Part shown: piece after piece, positions 51,473 through 60,939 of the stretch
Position numbering within the stretch: position 1 is the stretch's first letter
Layout: each line of letters begins with the position of its first letter
Origin: Acetatifactor muris
Lineage (GTDB): Bacteria > Bacillota > Clostridia > Lachnospirales > Lachnospiraceae
Reading direction: 5' to 3'
Length of the DNA stretch: 64,000 nucleotides
Assembly (NCBI GenBank): GCA_023663635.1
Contig: JAMPHD010000006.1
Coordinates: 1-64,000, forward strand
Notes under the pieces: generated by a model
Seen by the model: only the letters and a program-made list of their open reading frames with translations
Database searches by the model: none
What the model was told of the DNA's origin: nothing
Position numbers and translations under genes: made by a program

Positions 51473-53011
51473 ATGTTTTGCAGAATATTGTCCGGGGGCG
51501 TAGTGGGCGTGGAGGCCGACTTTGTCCGGGTGGAGGTGGACATCGACAGAGGTCTGCCCTCCTTTGTCATGGTGGGATCTCTCGGGAGCGAGGTGCGGGA
51601 GTCCAGAGAACGGGTGAGTGTCGCGCTGAAAAACGCGGGCTTTGCCATACCCGCAGCGCATATTACGATCAATCTGGCCCCCGCTGACCGCAGAAAAGAA
51701 GGGACGGCATTTGACCTGCCCATAGCGGTGGGCATCCTGCAGTCCATGTCCTTTTTTTCGGAGACGGCAACGCGGGATATTCTTTTTCTGGGAGAGTTGG
51801 GTCTGAACGGAGAGTTAAAAAAGGTGAAGGGTGTCCTGCCCATCGTGCGCGCGGCTGCGGCTGCAGGGATCGCCCAGTGCATCGTGCCGGCGGCCAACGC
51901 GGGGGAGGGAGCCGTCATCCCCGGAATCACGGTGCGTGGGGCGGAGAATATCCTTCAGGTCAACGCCTTCCTGCGGGAGCCGGACGGACATGCGCGTGAG
52001 GAAATCCTGCCCGCGGCGCGGACGGATGTGGAGGAACTGCTGCATTCCGCCTCCTACAGCGGAGAGGATTTTGCCCAAGTCAGCGGGCAAAAACAGGCCA
52101 AGAGGGCGGCGGAGATCGCCGCCGCGGGGTTTCACAGTCTGTTGATGACGGGGCCGCCCGGGGCGGGCAAATCCATGATCGCCAGGCGGATACCGGGGAT
52201 CCTGCCGCCGCTCACCCGAGAGGAAAGCCTGGAGATCACGGGAATCTACAGCGTGGCGGGACTGTTGGAGGAGGGACAGGCTCTGGTGGTGAACAGGCCT
52301 TTTCAGAGTCCCCATCACACCATCTCCCGCTCCGCCCTGATCGGGGGCAGTTTCCACCCGAGGCCCGGCCTGATCTCCCTGTCTCATCGGGGCGTCCTCT
52401 TTATGGACGAATTGCCGGAGTTCGGGCGGGAGGTGATCGACAGCATGAGACAGCCCCTGGAGGAACATCGGGTGCAGATCGCCAGATTGGGCGGCAATCT
52501 GGTATACCCTGCGGATTTCATGTTGGTGGGCGCGATGAATCTCTGTCCCTGTGGTTATTTTCCGGACAGGAACCGTTGTAAATGCACGGAGACGCAGCTG
52601 CGCAAATATCAGGGCAGGATCTCCGGACCGATCGTGGATCGCATAGACCTGTGGGTGGAGCTGCAGCCGGTGGAGCTTTCCGGGCTGCAGACAACCGGGG
52701 ATGAGGAGACCACACAGCGGATACGGGGGCGCGTGGAGAACGCCCGAGCGCGCCAACAGGAGAGGTTTGCGGGCGGCAGTTATCGATTCAATGCGGATAT
52801 TCAGGCGGCGGATATGGATCGGTTCTGCTCTTTGGGTTCAAAAGAAAAACGGATCATGGAGCAGCTCTATGACGGATTGCGGTTGGGAGCCAGGGCATAT
52901 CACCGCATCCTGAGGGTGGCGCGCACCATCGCGGATCTGGCGGGAGCGGATGAGATCCGGGAGGAGGATCTGTTGGAGGCCGCCGTCTATCGGCCGGGAG
53001 GAGGGGCATAA
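51473..53011 (+). CDS. YifB/ComM-family Mg-chelatase-like AAA ATPase
   Basis: 512 aa. N-terminal Lon-like S16 domain (VEVDIDRGLPSFVMVGSLGS) and AAA domain: GPPGAGKSMIARRIPGILPPL, then LPEFGREVIDSMRQPLEE and zinc-like CPCGYFPDRNRCKC. ComM-type helicases promote branch migration of DNA taken up by transformation. CAGGAGG precedes the ATG. Its stop overlaps the dprA start (TAATG), so the two are coupled, which fits a shared role in handling incoming DNA along with the pilT gene just upstream. Confidence 0.93.
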   Translation: MFCRILSGGVVGVEADFVRVEVDIDRGLPSFVMVGSLGSEVRESRERVSVALKNAGFAIPAAHITINLAPADRRKEGTAFDLPIAVGILQSMSFFSETATRDILFLGELGLNGELKKVKGVLPIVRAAAAAGIAQCIVPAANAGEGAVIPGITVRGAENILQVNAFLREPDGHAREEILPAARTDVEELLHSASYSGEDFAQVSGQKQAKRAAEIAAAGFHSLLMTGPPGAGKSMIARRIPGILPPLTREESLEITGIYSVAGLLEEGQALVVNRPFQSPHHTISRSALIGGSFHPRPGLISLSHRGVLFMDELPEFGREVIDSMRQPLEEHRVQIARLGGNLVYPADFMLVGAMNLCPCGYFPDRNRCKCTETQLRKYQGRISGPIVDRIDLWVELQPVELSGLQTTGDEETTQRIRGRVENARARQQERFAGGSYRFNADIQAADMDRFCSLGSKEKRIMEQLYDGLRLGARAYHRILRVARTIADLAGADEIREEDLLEAAVYRPGGGA

Positions 53012-54243
53012 TGGAACAGGGCAATGGGATGGAACAGCGCAAAGGGACGGAGCCGCGTATTATGGATGAACAGCGCAAATATGCCTGTTGGTTTTACGGT
53101 GTCCCGGGCATCGGCAGCCGCACGATGGAGAAGATCATGGGAGTATGTCCCGATCTCAGAGAATTTTATAGGGCGGGGGAGAAACTGTGGAGACGGATCC
53201 TCAATGAAAGACAGTTTGAACAGCTGCGGCAGTATGCGGGAGAGATCTCTCCCGAGCGTTCGTATGAGCATATGGCGGAGTTGGGCATCCGCTTTGTGAC
53301 GCGGTCGGACGCGGATTATCCGGAGAGGTTGCGGGAGATTCCGGATCCGCCCTATGCGCTGTTTGTCAAGGGACGACTGCCCGACGAGGAGGTTCCGGCG
53401 GTGGCCGTGGTGGGAGCCAGAGACGGATCGGAGTACGGACGTTTCGTGGCATCCGGCATCGGTCGGGCATTGGGGGAGAGCGGGATACAGGTCGTCAGCG
53501 GCATGGCGCGGGGGATTGACGGGATCAGCCAGATGGCGGCGCTGGAGGCGGGAGGATCTTCCTTCGGTGTGTTGGGCTGCGGCCCGGACATCTGTTATCC
53601 GGCGTCTAATCAAAGACTCTATGACAGATTGTGCGGGCAGGGAGGAATTTTGTCCCCGTACCCGCCGGGGACACAGGCCGGCCCCGGGCACTTTCCCCCT
53701 CGCAACAGGATTGTCAGCGGACTGTCAGACGCGCTGATCGTGGTGGAGGCGAGGAACAAAAGCGGCACGCTCATCACGGTGGATATGGCTCTGGAGCAGG
53801 GCAGGGATGTGTACGCGGTGCCGGGGCGGGTGACGGACCGCTTGAGCGACGGCTGCAACAATCTCATCAAACAGGGGGCGGGGGTCTTTTTGGAACCCGC
53901 GGAATTCATACGGGAGCTGTTGGAGAGCAGGAGGATACAAGGCGGGCGGATCCGGGGCGGACAGGCGCAGGACTGTCGGACGCAGGGCGAACAAGCGCAG
54001 GGCAGCCGTGGAGGAGCAGCACTGCAGAAAGGCGGCAATTCCGCGGATCCCGGACTCGAGAAACTGCGCAGGGTCTTGGACTTCTCCCCGCAGTCCGTGG
54101 AGGAGATCGGCAGAAGGTTGGACGAATCGGCGGATATGAGGCCGGATATGCAGACATTGGGAGTCATGCTGATGAGACTTTGTCTGACGGGGGAGGCGGT
54201 GCAGGTGAGCCCCGGGCATTTCCGGCTGGGGAGAAGTGGATAG
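53011..54243 (+). CDS. dprA: DNA-processing protein DprA
   Basis: 410 aa. Loads RecA on imported single-stranded DNA. Helix-hairpin-helix (GVPGIGSRTMEKIM), Rossmann-like DprA domain (AVVGARDGSEYGR, VVSGMARGIDGISQMAALEAGG, FPPRNRIVSGLSDALIVVEA), and a C-terminal winged helix (SPQSVEEIGRRLDE). Between domain and winged helix is a 30-residue Gln/Gly/Arg-rich linker (GGRIRGGQAQDCRTQGEQ), built from short repeats and unlike normal DprA. Confidence 0.93.
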   Translation: MEQGNGMEQRKGTEPRIMDEQRKYACWFYGVPGIGSRTMEKIMGVCPDLREFYRAGEKLWRRILNERQFEQLRQYAGEISPERSYEHMAELGIRFVTRSDADYPERLREIPDPPYALFVKGRLPDEEVPAVAVVGARDGSEYGRFVASGIGRALGESGIQVVSGMARGIDGISQMAALEAGGSSFGVLGCGPDICYPASNQRLYDRLCGQGGILSPYPPGTQAGPGHFPPRNRIVSGLSDALIVVEARNKSGTLITVDMALEQGRDVYAVPGRVTDRLSDGCNNLIKQGAGVFLEPAEFIRELLESRRIQGGRIRGGQAQDCRTQGEQAQGSRGGAALQKGGNSADPGLEKLRRVLDFSPQSVEEIGRRLDESADMRPDMQTLGVMLMRLCLTGEAVQVSPGHFRLGRSG

Positions 54244-54250
54244 AATTTTG

Positions 54251-54280
54251 TTAGCAATTTGCAAGGGGTTATGTTATAAT
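54251..54280 (+). promoter_or_regulatory. Promoter of the GNAT-like pair
   Basis: TTAGCA (54251-54256), 18 bp, TATAAT (54275-54280), 24 bp before the ATG. Confidence 0.55.
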
Positions 54281-54303
54281 TTAGTAGAAAGAAGGAACGT
54301 GGT

Positions 54304-54801
54304 ATGGAAGTAGATATCCTGATAGACGGATTGACGGATTGTCTGGTGGAAAGAAAGACCGGAGAGCAGGTGGAAACAGAGTATCGGTTACGTTTAACAC
54401 CAATTAAGCCGAAGGACTATGCAGGTTGGAAATTTGATTGGAGCAGAACGGAGAAAAACGGTTATGATATCTATGAATTGTTTTTGGCGGATGATGATGC
54501 GGTACAGGGGAGAATTTCGTTGAGGACAGATGGTGGAGTTGCGGATGTAGATATTGTTGAAACAGCGCCCCATAACTATGGTCACACCGGACAATATCAA
54601 GGCGTGGGCGGTCATTTATTTGCGATTGCGTGTCAAGTCAGTATAGAGTCGGGGTGCGACGGATATGTGGCATTTACGGCAAAGAGCAATTTGATTACAT
54701 ATTACCAAAAGGTTCTGAATGCACGGGTGGCGAGCGGACAGCGTATGTATATAGATGAACCGGCGGCGGACATACTTATAAAGAAATATATTAGAAAGTA
54801 G
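54304..54801 (+). CDS. GNAT-acetyltransferase-like protein (AT-rich pair, gene 1)
   Basis: 165 aa, soluble. The middle (QYQGVGGHLFAIACQVSIES) followed by GYVAFTAKSNLITYYQKVLNA resembles the acetyl-CoA-binding part of GNAT enzymes: V-G-x-L loop, helix, then FxAKS strand and YYQK. Codon use and base composition are visibly more AT-rich than dprA and ispG on either side, which hints at recent transfer. The downstream gene begins 18 bp after its stop. Such compact pairs can be toxin-antitoxin modules, but here the order and sequence only suggest this. Confidence 0.65.
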   Translation: MEVDILIDGLTDCLVERKTGEQVETEYRLRLTPIKPKDYAGWKFDWSRTEKNGYDIYELFLADDDAVQGRISLRTDGGVADVDIVETAPHNYGHTGQYQGVGGHLFAIACQVSIESGCDGYVAFTAKSNLITYYQKVLNARVASGQRMYIDEPAADILIKKYIRK

Positions 54802-54819
54802 GTGGGTGGTGTGTTGGCG

Positions 54820-54993
54820 ATGGAAAGAAAGAGCAGCGGTCTGTTTGAGGATGTTGCGGACTATGCAAAAGACGGCAGGCTGACGGAACCGTCAGATGGC
54901 GAACGTTATGAATGGCGCAAAATGATTGATGCCGTGAAGATGTTGGGAAGGCCTCTCACGGACGAGGAGGCCGAGCAGTACCGGGTGAAATAA
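54820..54993 (+). CDS. Small acidic protein (AT-rich pair, gene 2)
   Basis: 57 aa, charged (MERKSSGLFEDVADYAKDGR ... LGRPLTDEEAEQYRVK). No recognised family. The ATG at 54820 has GGTGGGTGG 10 bp upstream; GTG 54811 or TTG 54814 in the same frame are alternatives. It follows the GNAT-like gene after 18 bp and should be on the same transcript. As partner of an acetyltransferase-like protein it could be an antitoxin, substrate or adaptor. Confidence 0.6.
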   Translation: MERKSSGLFEDVADYAKDGRLTEPSDGERYEWRKMIDAVKMLGRPLTDEEAEQYRVK

Positions 54994-55053
54994 AAATTGC
55001 CTGACAAGGTGGAAACTGTAACAGATCGGAAAGAAAGCAGACGGGAGAAGATC

Positions 55054-56160
55054 ATGCGGGAGCATATATTGACACAAAAGAATGAGATTCCTTTTCGGGA
55101 GCGCACCAGGGAGGTGCGGATCGGGGACAGAGTGATCGGCGGGGGCAATCCCGTGCTCATACAGTCCATGACCAATACAAAGACAGAGGATGTGGAGGCC
55201 ACGGTGGAGCAGATCCTCAAACTGGAGAGGGCGGGCTGCGAGATCATTCGCTGTACCGTGCCGACTCCGGAGGCTGCGGCCGCCATTCGCGAGATCAAGA
55301 GCAGGATACATATTCCGTTGGTGGCGGATATCCATTTCGACTACCGCATGGCTATCGCGGCCATGGAAAACGGCGCGGACAAGATCCGCATCAATCCGGG
55401 CAATATCGGCGGCGCGGACAGGGTCAGGGCCGTGGTGGCCGTGGCGAAGGAGAGAAATATCCCGATCCGCGTGGGAGTGAACAGCGGTTCTCTGGAAAAG
55501 GAGCTGTTGGAAAAATACGGCGGCGTGACGGCGGCGGGCATCGTGGAGAGCGCTCTGGACAAAGTGCGTCTCATCGAGGATATGGGATATGACAATCTGG
55601 TCATCAGCATCAAGTCCTCCGACGTGCTCATGTGCGTGGAGGCCCATGAATGTCTGGCGCAGGCATTGCTAAAGGAGAAATGCGCCTATCCGCTCCATGT
55701 GGGCATCACGGAATCCGGCACGGTTTGGAGCGGCAATATCAAATCTGCCATGGGCTTGGGGATGATACTGGGACAGGGGATCGGAGATACCATCCGTGTA
55801 TCCCTCACGGGGGATCCCGTGGAGGAGATCAAGTCCGCGAGGCTGATCCTGCGCACACTGGGGCTCAGAGAGGGAGGCATTGAGGTGGTTTCCTGTCCCA
55901 CCTGCGGCAGGACGCAGATCGATCTGATCGGTCTGGCCGGAAAGGTGGAGAAACTGGTGGAGGACTACCCGCTGAATATCAAGGTGGCAGTCATGGGATG
56001 CGTGGTGAACGGACCCGGTGAGGCAAGAGAGGCCGATCTGGGCATCGCCGGAGGCATCGGAGAGGGACTGTTGATCAAGCATGGAGAAATCGTGCGCAAG
56101 GTGCCGGAGGACGGTTTGCTTGCCGCGTTGAAGGAAGAATTGGATAATTGGCATGAATAA
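55054..56160 (+). CDS. ispG: 4-Hydroxy-3-methylbut-2-en-1-yl diphosphate synthase IspG
   Basis: 368 aa. Penultimate step of the MEP isoprenoid pathway, an iron-sulfur enzyme. TIM-barrel start VIGGGNPVLIQSMTNTKTED, substrate site DIHFDYRMA and NPGNIG, and cluster ligands CPTCGRTQ and MGCVVNGPGEA. ATG 55054 with GGGAGAAG upstream is preferred to the TTG at 54997. Ends overlapping the polC start by 8 bp. Isoprenoids serve undecaprenyl phosphate for the wall genes in this window. Confidence 0.96.
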   Translation: MREHILTQKNEIPFRERTREVRIGDRVIGGGNPVLIQSMTNTKTEDVEATVEQILKLERAGCEIIRCTVPTPEAAAAIREIKSRIHIPLVADIHFDYRMAIAAMENGADKIRINPGNIGGADRVRAVVAVAKERNIPIRVGVNSGSLEKELLEKYGGVTAAGIVESALDKVRLIEDMGYDNLVISIKSSDVLMCVEAHECLAQALLKEKCAYPLHVGITESGTVWSGNIKSAMGLGMILGQGIGDTIRVSLTGDPVEEIKSARLILRTLGLREGGIEVVSCPTCGRTQIDLIGLAGKVEKLVEDYPLNIKVAVMGCVVNGPGEAREADLGIAGGIGEGLLIKHGEIVRKVPEDGLLAALKEELDNWHE

Positions 56161-59100
56161 ACCGTTTTTTGAGGTGTTTCCCACATTGCAACTGAATCAG
56201 GCTCTCCGTGATACCATGGAGGGCACGGAGGTGGAGAAGATCGCCACCACCCGCAGCAAAGAATATCTTCGGATCTATCTGTTCAGCCCCCGCCTGATCG
56301 CCAAGCAGGACATTCGGGCGGTGGAGCGTGAGATTTTGGGACAGTTGTTCCCAGGGTCAGATCTTCAGGTCAGAATCTATGAGCATTTCGCCCTCTCCTC
56401 ACAGTATGATCCCGAGAAGTTTCTGGACATTTATCGGGACAGTATTCTTCTGGAGTTAAAGGACTACAATCACATTGTGTACAATACATTCAAAAATGGT
56501 ACACTTTCCTATCCGGAGGAGCATATGGTGCTCCTGACCATGGATGATACTGTCCCCGCGCGCAGCAAGGAGGCAGAGATCCTGCGTATTCTGGAGAAGA
56601 TCCTGGTGGAGCGGGGCGGGTTTGACGTGGCGGTCCGGGCCGATTACCGTGAGGTGAAGACCGGAAAATATGAGAAGGAGGACGAGATCCGACTGAAACT
56701 CCGGGTGCAGGAGATCGAGGGACGCTTGAGAGGCGCGAGGGAAGATCTTTCAGGGGAGCAGTTTGTGGATGTGGGTGACGGCGCGCAGTCGGAGAGCGGC
56801 ACAAGTGCGGGAGACAGCACAGGCACGAAGGACAGTGCCGGCATGAAGGACAGTGCAGGCACGAAGGACAGTGCCGGCGCGAAAGCCGGAGCAGGAGCCG
56901 GAAACAACGCAAGCGCGGGGACCGGCACAGGCGCGAAGGGCAGCGCCGGCGCGAAAGCCGGAGCGGAAACCGGAAACGGCGCAAGCGCGAAAGCCGGCGC
57001 CGGAAAGACCTCTCAATATGGCGGCGCGCGGGAGAGAGGCCGAAACGGTTTCGGAAAAGGCGAATTCAGACGGGATGGCGGATTCAATCGCGGCGTTCGG
57101 CGCAGCGACAATCCGGACGTGCTCTACGGGCGGGACTTTGAGGAGGAGGCCATGCCTATCGAGGAGCTCATCGAGGAGATGGGCGAGGTGGTGATCCGCG
57201 GGAAGATCCTGAATTTGACCAAGCGGGACATCAAGAATGAGAAGGCGATCCTGATCTTTGACCTGACGGATTTTACGGATACCATTTCCGTCAAAATGTT
57301 TCTTCGGGAGGATCAGGTGGGAGAGGTCATGGAGAGCGTCAAGCCGGGAGCCTTTATCAAGGTGAAGGGGCTGAGCATGATCGACAAATTTGACCACGAG
57401 CTGACCGTAGGCTCTGTGGTCGGCATCAAAAAGATCCCGGATTTTACCGTGCGGCGCATGGACACATCGCCCTACAAGAGGGTGGAACTGCACTGCCACA
57501 CCAAGATGAGTGACATGGACGGGGTCTCGGAGGCCAAGGATATCGTGAAACAGGCCTATAAATGGGGGCATCGGGCCATTGCCATCACGGATCACGGCGT
57601 GGTGCAGGGATTCACCGATGCCAATCATGTGTGGGAGGATCTGTGGAAGGAAGAGAAGAAAAAGCGCAAGGAGGCGGGGGAGGACAACCCCGACAAGCAG
57701 GATTTCTTTAAGATACTGTACGGCGTGGAGGCCTATCTGGTGGACGATCTGAGGGAGATCGTGACTGGGGATAAGGGGCAGACGCTGCAGGATGATTTTG
57801 TGGTGTTTGATATCGAGACCACGGGACTTTCCCCGGTGAACAACAGGATCATTGAGATCGGCGCGGTGAAGGTGAGCGGCGGAGAGATCGCGGACAGATA
57901 TTCCACCTTTGTCAATCCGGACGTGCCCATTCCCTTTGAGATCGAGAAATTGACCGGCATCCGGGACGAGATGGTCATGGATTCCCCGCAAATTGATGCG
58001 ATTCTGCCGCAGTTTCTGGACTTTTGTGAGGGCTGTGTCATGGTAGCCCACAACGCCGATTTTGATATGAGCTTTATCATGGAAAATTGCAGGAGGCTGG
58101 GTTATCCCGCGGAGTTCACCTATGTGGACACCATGAACGCGGCCAGAGTCCTTCTGCCCCATCAGGCGAAACACACCTTGGACGCGGTGGCGAAGACTCT
58201 GGGCGTCTCACTGGACAACCATCACCGCGCGGTGGACGACGCGGAGTGTACCGCGCATATTTTTGTCAGATTTGTGAAACTCCTGCGGGAGGAACACGGT
58301 GTGACCGATCTGGCGCAACTCAATGAGTTGGGGACGGACAGCGGGGATCTGATACGCAGACTGCGCACTTATCATGTGATCATTTTGGCCAAAAATGACT
58401 TGGGGCGCATTCATCTGTATCATTTGATCAGTGACTCTCATCTGAAGTATTATAACCGCCATCCCAGAGTGCCCAAGAGTCTGGTGGAGCGATACAGGGA
58501 CGGTCTGATCGTGGGCAGCGCCTGTGAGGCGGGGGAACTGTATCAGGCCCTGTTGGAGGGGCAGTCCGACATGCAGATCGCGAGACTTGTGAATTTTTAC
58601 GACTATCTGGAGATTCAGCCTGTGGGCAACAACCTGTTCATGATCGAGTCGGAACGTTTTCGGGATATTCATTCGGAGGAAGATATCCGCGACATCAACC
58701 GCCGCATCGTGGCATTGGGAGAGCAGTTCCACAAGCCGGTGGTGGCCACCTGTGACGTGCATTTTCTGCATCCGGAGGACGAGGTCTATCGCCGCATCAT
58801 CATGGCCGGATGGGGGTACGGAGACGCGGAGAATCAGGCGCCGCTCTATCTGCATACCACGGAGGAGATGTTGGAGGAGTTCGCCTACTTGGGGAGCGAT
58901 AAGGCGCGGGAGGTGGTCGTCACCAACACCAATCGGATCGCGGACATGATAGAGACTCTGTCCCCGGTGCGCCCGGACAAATGTCCCCCGGTGATCCCGG
59001 ACAGTGACACGAAACTGCGGGAGATCTGTTATGACAAGGCCCATGAGATCTATGGGCCCGACCTTCCCAAGATCGTGGAGGACAGACTGGAGCGGGAGCT

Positions 59101-60895
59101 TGGATCCATCATCGGCAACGGGTTTGCGGTGATGTATATCATCGCCCAGAAACTGGTGTGGAAATCCGTGGAGGACGGCTATCTGGTGGGATCGAGAGGT
59201 TCCGTGGGGAGTTCCTTCGTGGCCACCATGGCGGGCATCACGGAGGTGAACCCCTTAAGCCCCCATTATTACTGCAGCAAATGCCATTATGTGGATTTTG
59301 AGGAGGAGGACGTAAAAGCCTATGCGGGCAAGGCCGGGATCGACATGCCGGACAAGAACTGCCCCGTCTGCGGCGAACCGTTACATAAGGAGGGCTTTGA
59401 CATCCCCTTCGAGACTTTCCTCGGTTTCAACGGAGACAAGGAGCCGGATATCGACCTGAATTTCTCGGGCGAGTATCAGTCCAAGGCTCATAAGTATACG
59501 GAGGTGATCTTTGGCGCGGGGCAGACCTATCGCGCCGGCACGATCTCCACCATGGCGGACAAGACGGCTTTCGGATATGTGAAAAATTATTTTGAGGAGC
59601 GGGGGCAGCACAAGCGCGTCAGCGAGATCAACCGTCTCACGGCAGGCTGCACCGGCGTCAGACGCAGCACGGGGCAGCACCCGGGCGGTATTGTGGTGCT
59701 TCCCATCGGGCAGGACATCAATTCCTTCACCCCGGTGCAGCATCCCGCAAACGATATGACCACCAGCACGGTGACCACACATTTTGACTATCACTCCATC
59801 GACCACAATCTGCTGAAACTGGATATTCTGGGGCATGATGATCCCACCATGATCCGTATGCTGCAGGATATGACGGGGGTGGATCCCACCGCGATCCCCC
59901 TGGACGGCAAGGATGTCATGAGCCTGTTTCAAAATACGGACGCTCTGGGCATCACCCCGGATCAGATCGGCGGGACTCCTCTGGGGGTGTTGGGCATCCC
60001 GGAGTTTGGGACGGATTTTGCCATGCAGATGGTGATCGAGGCCGCGCCCACCTCCTTCTCCGATCTGGTGCGCATCTCGGGATTGGCCCACGGGACGGAT
60101 GTGTGGGTGGGCAATGCCCAGGATCTGATCCGCAGCGGCACGGCCACCATCTCCACCGCCGTCTGCACCCGAGATGATATCATGACTTATCTGATCAGCA
60201 AGGGCGTGGAGCCGGAAAAGTCCTTCAAGATCATGGAGGCCGTGCGAAAGGGCACGGTGGCCAAGGGAAAATGTGCCCAGTGGGACGACTGGAAAGAGGA
60301 TATGTTGCAGCATGACGTGCCGGACTGGTATGTGGGCTCCTGTGAGAAGATCATGTATATGTTCCCCAAGGCCCACGCGGCGGCCTATGTCATGATGGCG
60401 TGGCGCATCGCCTACTGTAAGATCCACTATCCGTTGGCATATTACGGAGCGTATTTCAGCATCCGCGCCAAATCTTTCTCCTACGAGATGATGTGTCAGG
60501 GGCAAAAATATCTGGAGAGCCTGATGGAGGATTACAGGAAACGCAAAGACAGCCTGAGCAACCGCGAGAAAGACGCCTATTCCGACATGCGGATCGTGCA
60601 GGAGATGTACGCGAGGGGATTTGAGTTTGAACCCCTCGATATCTTCAGGGCCAAGTCCAGAGATTTTCAGATCGTGGACGGCAAGTTGATGCCGTCCCTA
60701 AACAGTATTGAGGGATTGGGAGAGAAGGCCGCGGACGCCATCGTGGAGGCGGTCAAAGACGGGGCGTTCCTGTCCAAGGACGACTTCAGGGAGAGGACCA
60801 AGGTCTCCAAGACCATCACGGATCTGATGGACCGGCTGGGACTGTTGGGGAGTCTGCCGGAGTCCAATCAGATCAGTCTGTTTGATTTTACCTAG
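56153..60895 (+). CDS. polC: DNA polymerase III subunit alpha, PolC type
   Basis: 1,580 aa, roughly 100 more than usual. Gram-positive replicative polymerase. Order: N-terminal domain (1-200), a repeat-rich insertion (about 215-300), OB fold (VVIRGKILNLTKRDIKNEKA, about 345), PHP (VELHCHTKMSDMDG, about 443) interrupted by the 3'-5' exonuclease (FVVFDIETTGLSPVNNRIIE, about 550), zinc motif (CSKCHYVDF ... CPVC), palm with PDIDLNFSGE, fingers and (HhH)2. Catalytic Asp pair PDIDLNF is intact. The ATG lies inside the ispG end (ATGAATAA). Confidence 0.96.
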   Translation: MNKPFFEVFPTLQLNQALRDTMEGTEVEKIATTRSKEYLRIYLFSPRLIAKQDIRAVEREILGQLFPGSDLQVRIYEHFALSSQYDPEKFLDIYRDSILLELKDYNHIVYNTFKNGTLSYPEEHMVLLTMDDTVPARSKEAEILRILEKILVERGGFDVAVRADYREVKTGKYEKEDEIRLKLRVQEIEGRLRGAREDLSGEQFVDVGDGAQSESGTSAGDSTGTKDSAGMKDSAGTKDSAGAKAGAGAGNNASAGTGTGAKGSAGAKAGAETGNGASAKAGAGKTSQYGGARERGRNGFGKGEFRRDGGFNRGVRRSDNPDVLYGRDFEEEAMPIEELIEEMGEVVIRGKILNLTKRDIKNEKAILIFDLTDFTDTISVKMFLREDQVGEVMESVKPGAFIKVKGLSMIDKFDHELTVGSVVGIKKIPDFTVRRMDTSPYKRVELHCHTKMSDMDGVSEAKDIVKQAYKWGHRAIAITDHGVVQGFTDANHVWEDLWKEEKKKRKEAGEDNPDKQDFFKILYGVEAYLVDDLREIVTGDKGQTLQDDFVVFDIETTGLSPVNNRIIEIGAVKVSGGEIADRYSTFVNPDVPIPFEIEKLTGIRDEMVMDSPQIDAILPQFLDFCEGCVMVAHNADFDMSFIMENCRRLGYPAEFTYVDTMNAARVLLPHQAKHTLDAVAKTLGVSLDNHHRAVDDAECTAHIFVRFVKLLREEHGVTDLAQLNELGTDSGDLIRRLRTYHVIILAKNDLGRIHLYHLISDSHLKYYNRHPRVPKSLVERYRDGLIVGSACEAGELYQALLEGQSDMQIARLVNFYDYLEIQPVGNNLFMIESERFRDIHSEEDIRDINRRIVALGEQFHKPVVATCDVHFLHPEDEVYRRIIMAGWGYGDAENQAPLYLHTTEEMLEEFAYLGSDKAREVVVTNTNRIADMIETLSPVRPDKCPPVIPDSDTKLREICYDKAHEIYGPDLPKIVEDRLERELGSIIGNGFAVMYIIAQKLVWKSVEDGYLVGSRGSVGSSFVATMAGITEVNPLSPHYYCSKCHYVDFEEEDVKAYAGKAGIDMPDKNCPVCGEPLHKEGFDIPFETFLGFNGDKEPDIDLNFSGEYQSKAHKYTEVIFGAGQTYRAGTISTMADKTAFGYVKNYFEERGQHKRVSEINRLTAGCTGVRRSTGQHPGGIVVLPIGQDINSFTPVQHPANDMTTSTVTTHFDYHSIDHNLLKLDILGHDDPTMIRMLQDMTGVDPTAIPLDGKDVMSLFQNTDALGITPDQIGGTPLGVLGIPEFGTDFAMQMVIEAAPTSFSDLVRISGLAHGTDVWVGNAQDLIRSGTATISTAVCTRDDIMTYLISKGVEPEKSFKIMEAVRKGTVAKGKCAQWDDWKEDMLQHDVPDWYVGSCEKIMYMFPKAHAAAYVMMAWRIAYCKIHYPLAYYGAYFSIRAKSFSYEMMCQGQKYLESLMEDYRKRKDSLSNREKDAYSDMRIVQEMYARGFEFEPLDIFRAKSRDFQIVDGKLMPSLNSIEGLGEKAADAIVEAVKDGAFLSKDDFRERTKVSKTITDLMDRLGLLGSLPESNQISLFDFT
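56796..57019 (+). repeat. Low-complexity repeat insertion in polC
   Basis: Encodes Ala/Gly/Ser/Thr/Lys repeats (units like TKDSAG and AKAGAG). An 18-bp unit (ACGAAGGACAGTGCCGGC) recurs in tandem, and a larger block repeats at 56876 and 56948 (period 72). It lies in the linker before the OB fold, so the fold is not cut. Confidence 0.85.
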
Positions 60896-60939
60896 AATAA
60901 TATGTTATTGAGATATATTTTTACGGGGAGAAGAATGAT

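Noticed and set aside
56796..57019. CRISPR-like regular repeats
   Set aside because: In-frame coding repeats inside polC without unique spacers; not an array.
56750..58174. 474-codon antisense frame across polC
   Set aside because: Shadow of biased codons and of the repeat block; low-complexity product with no family features.
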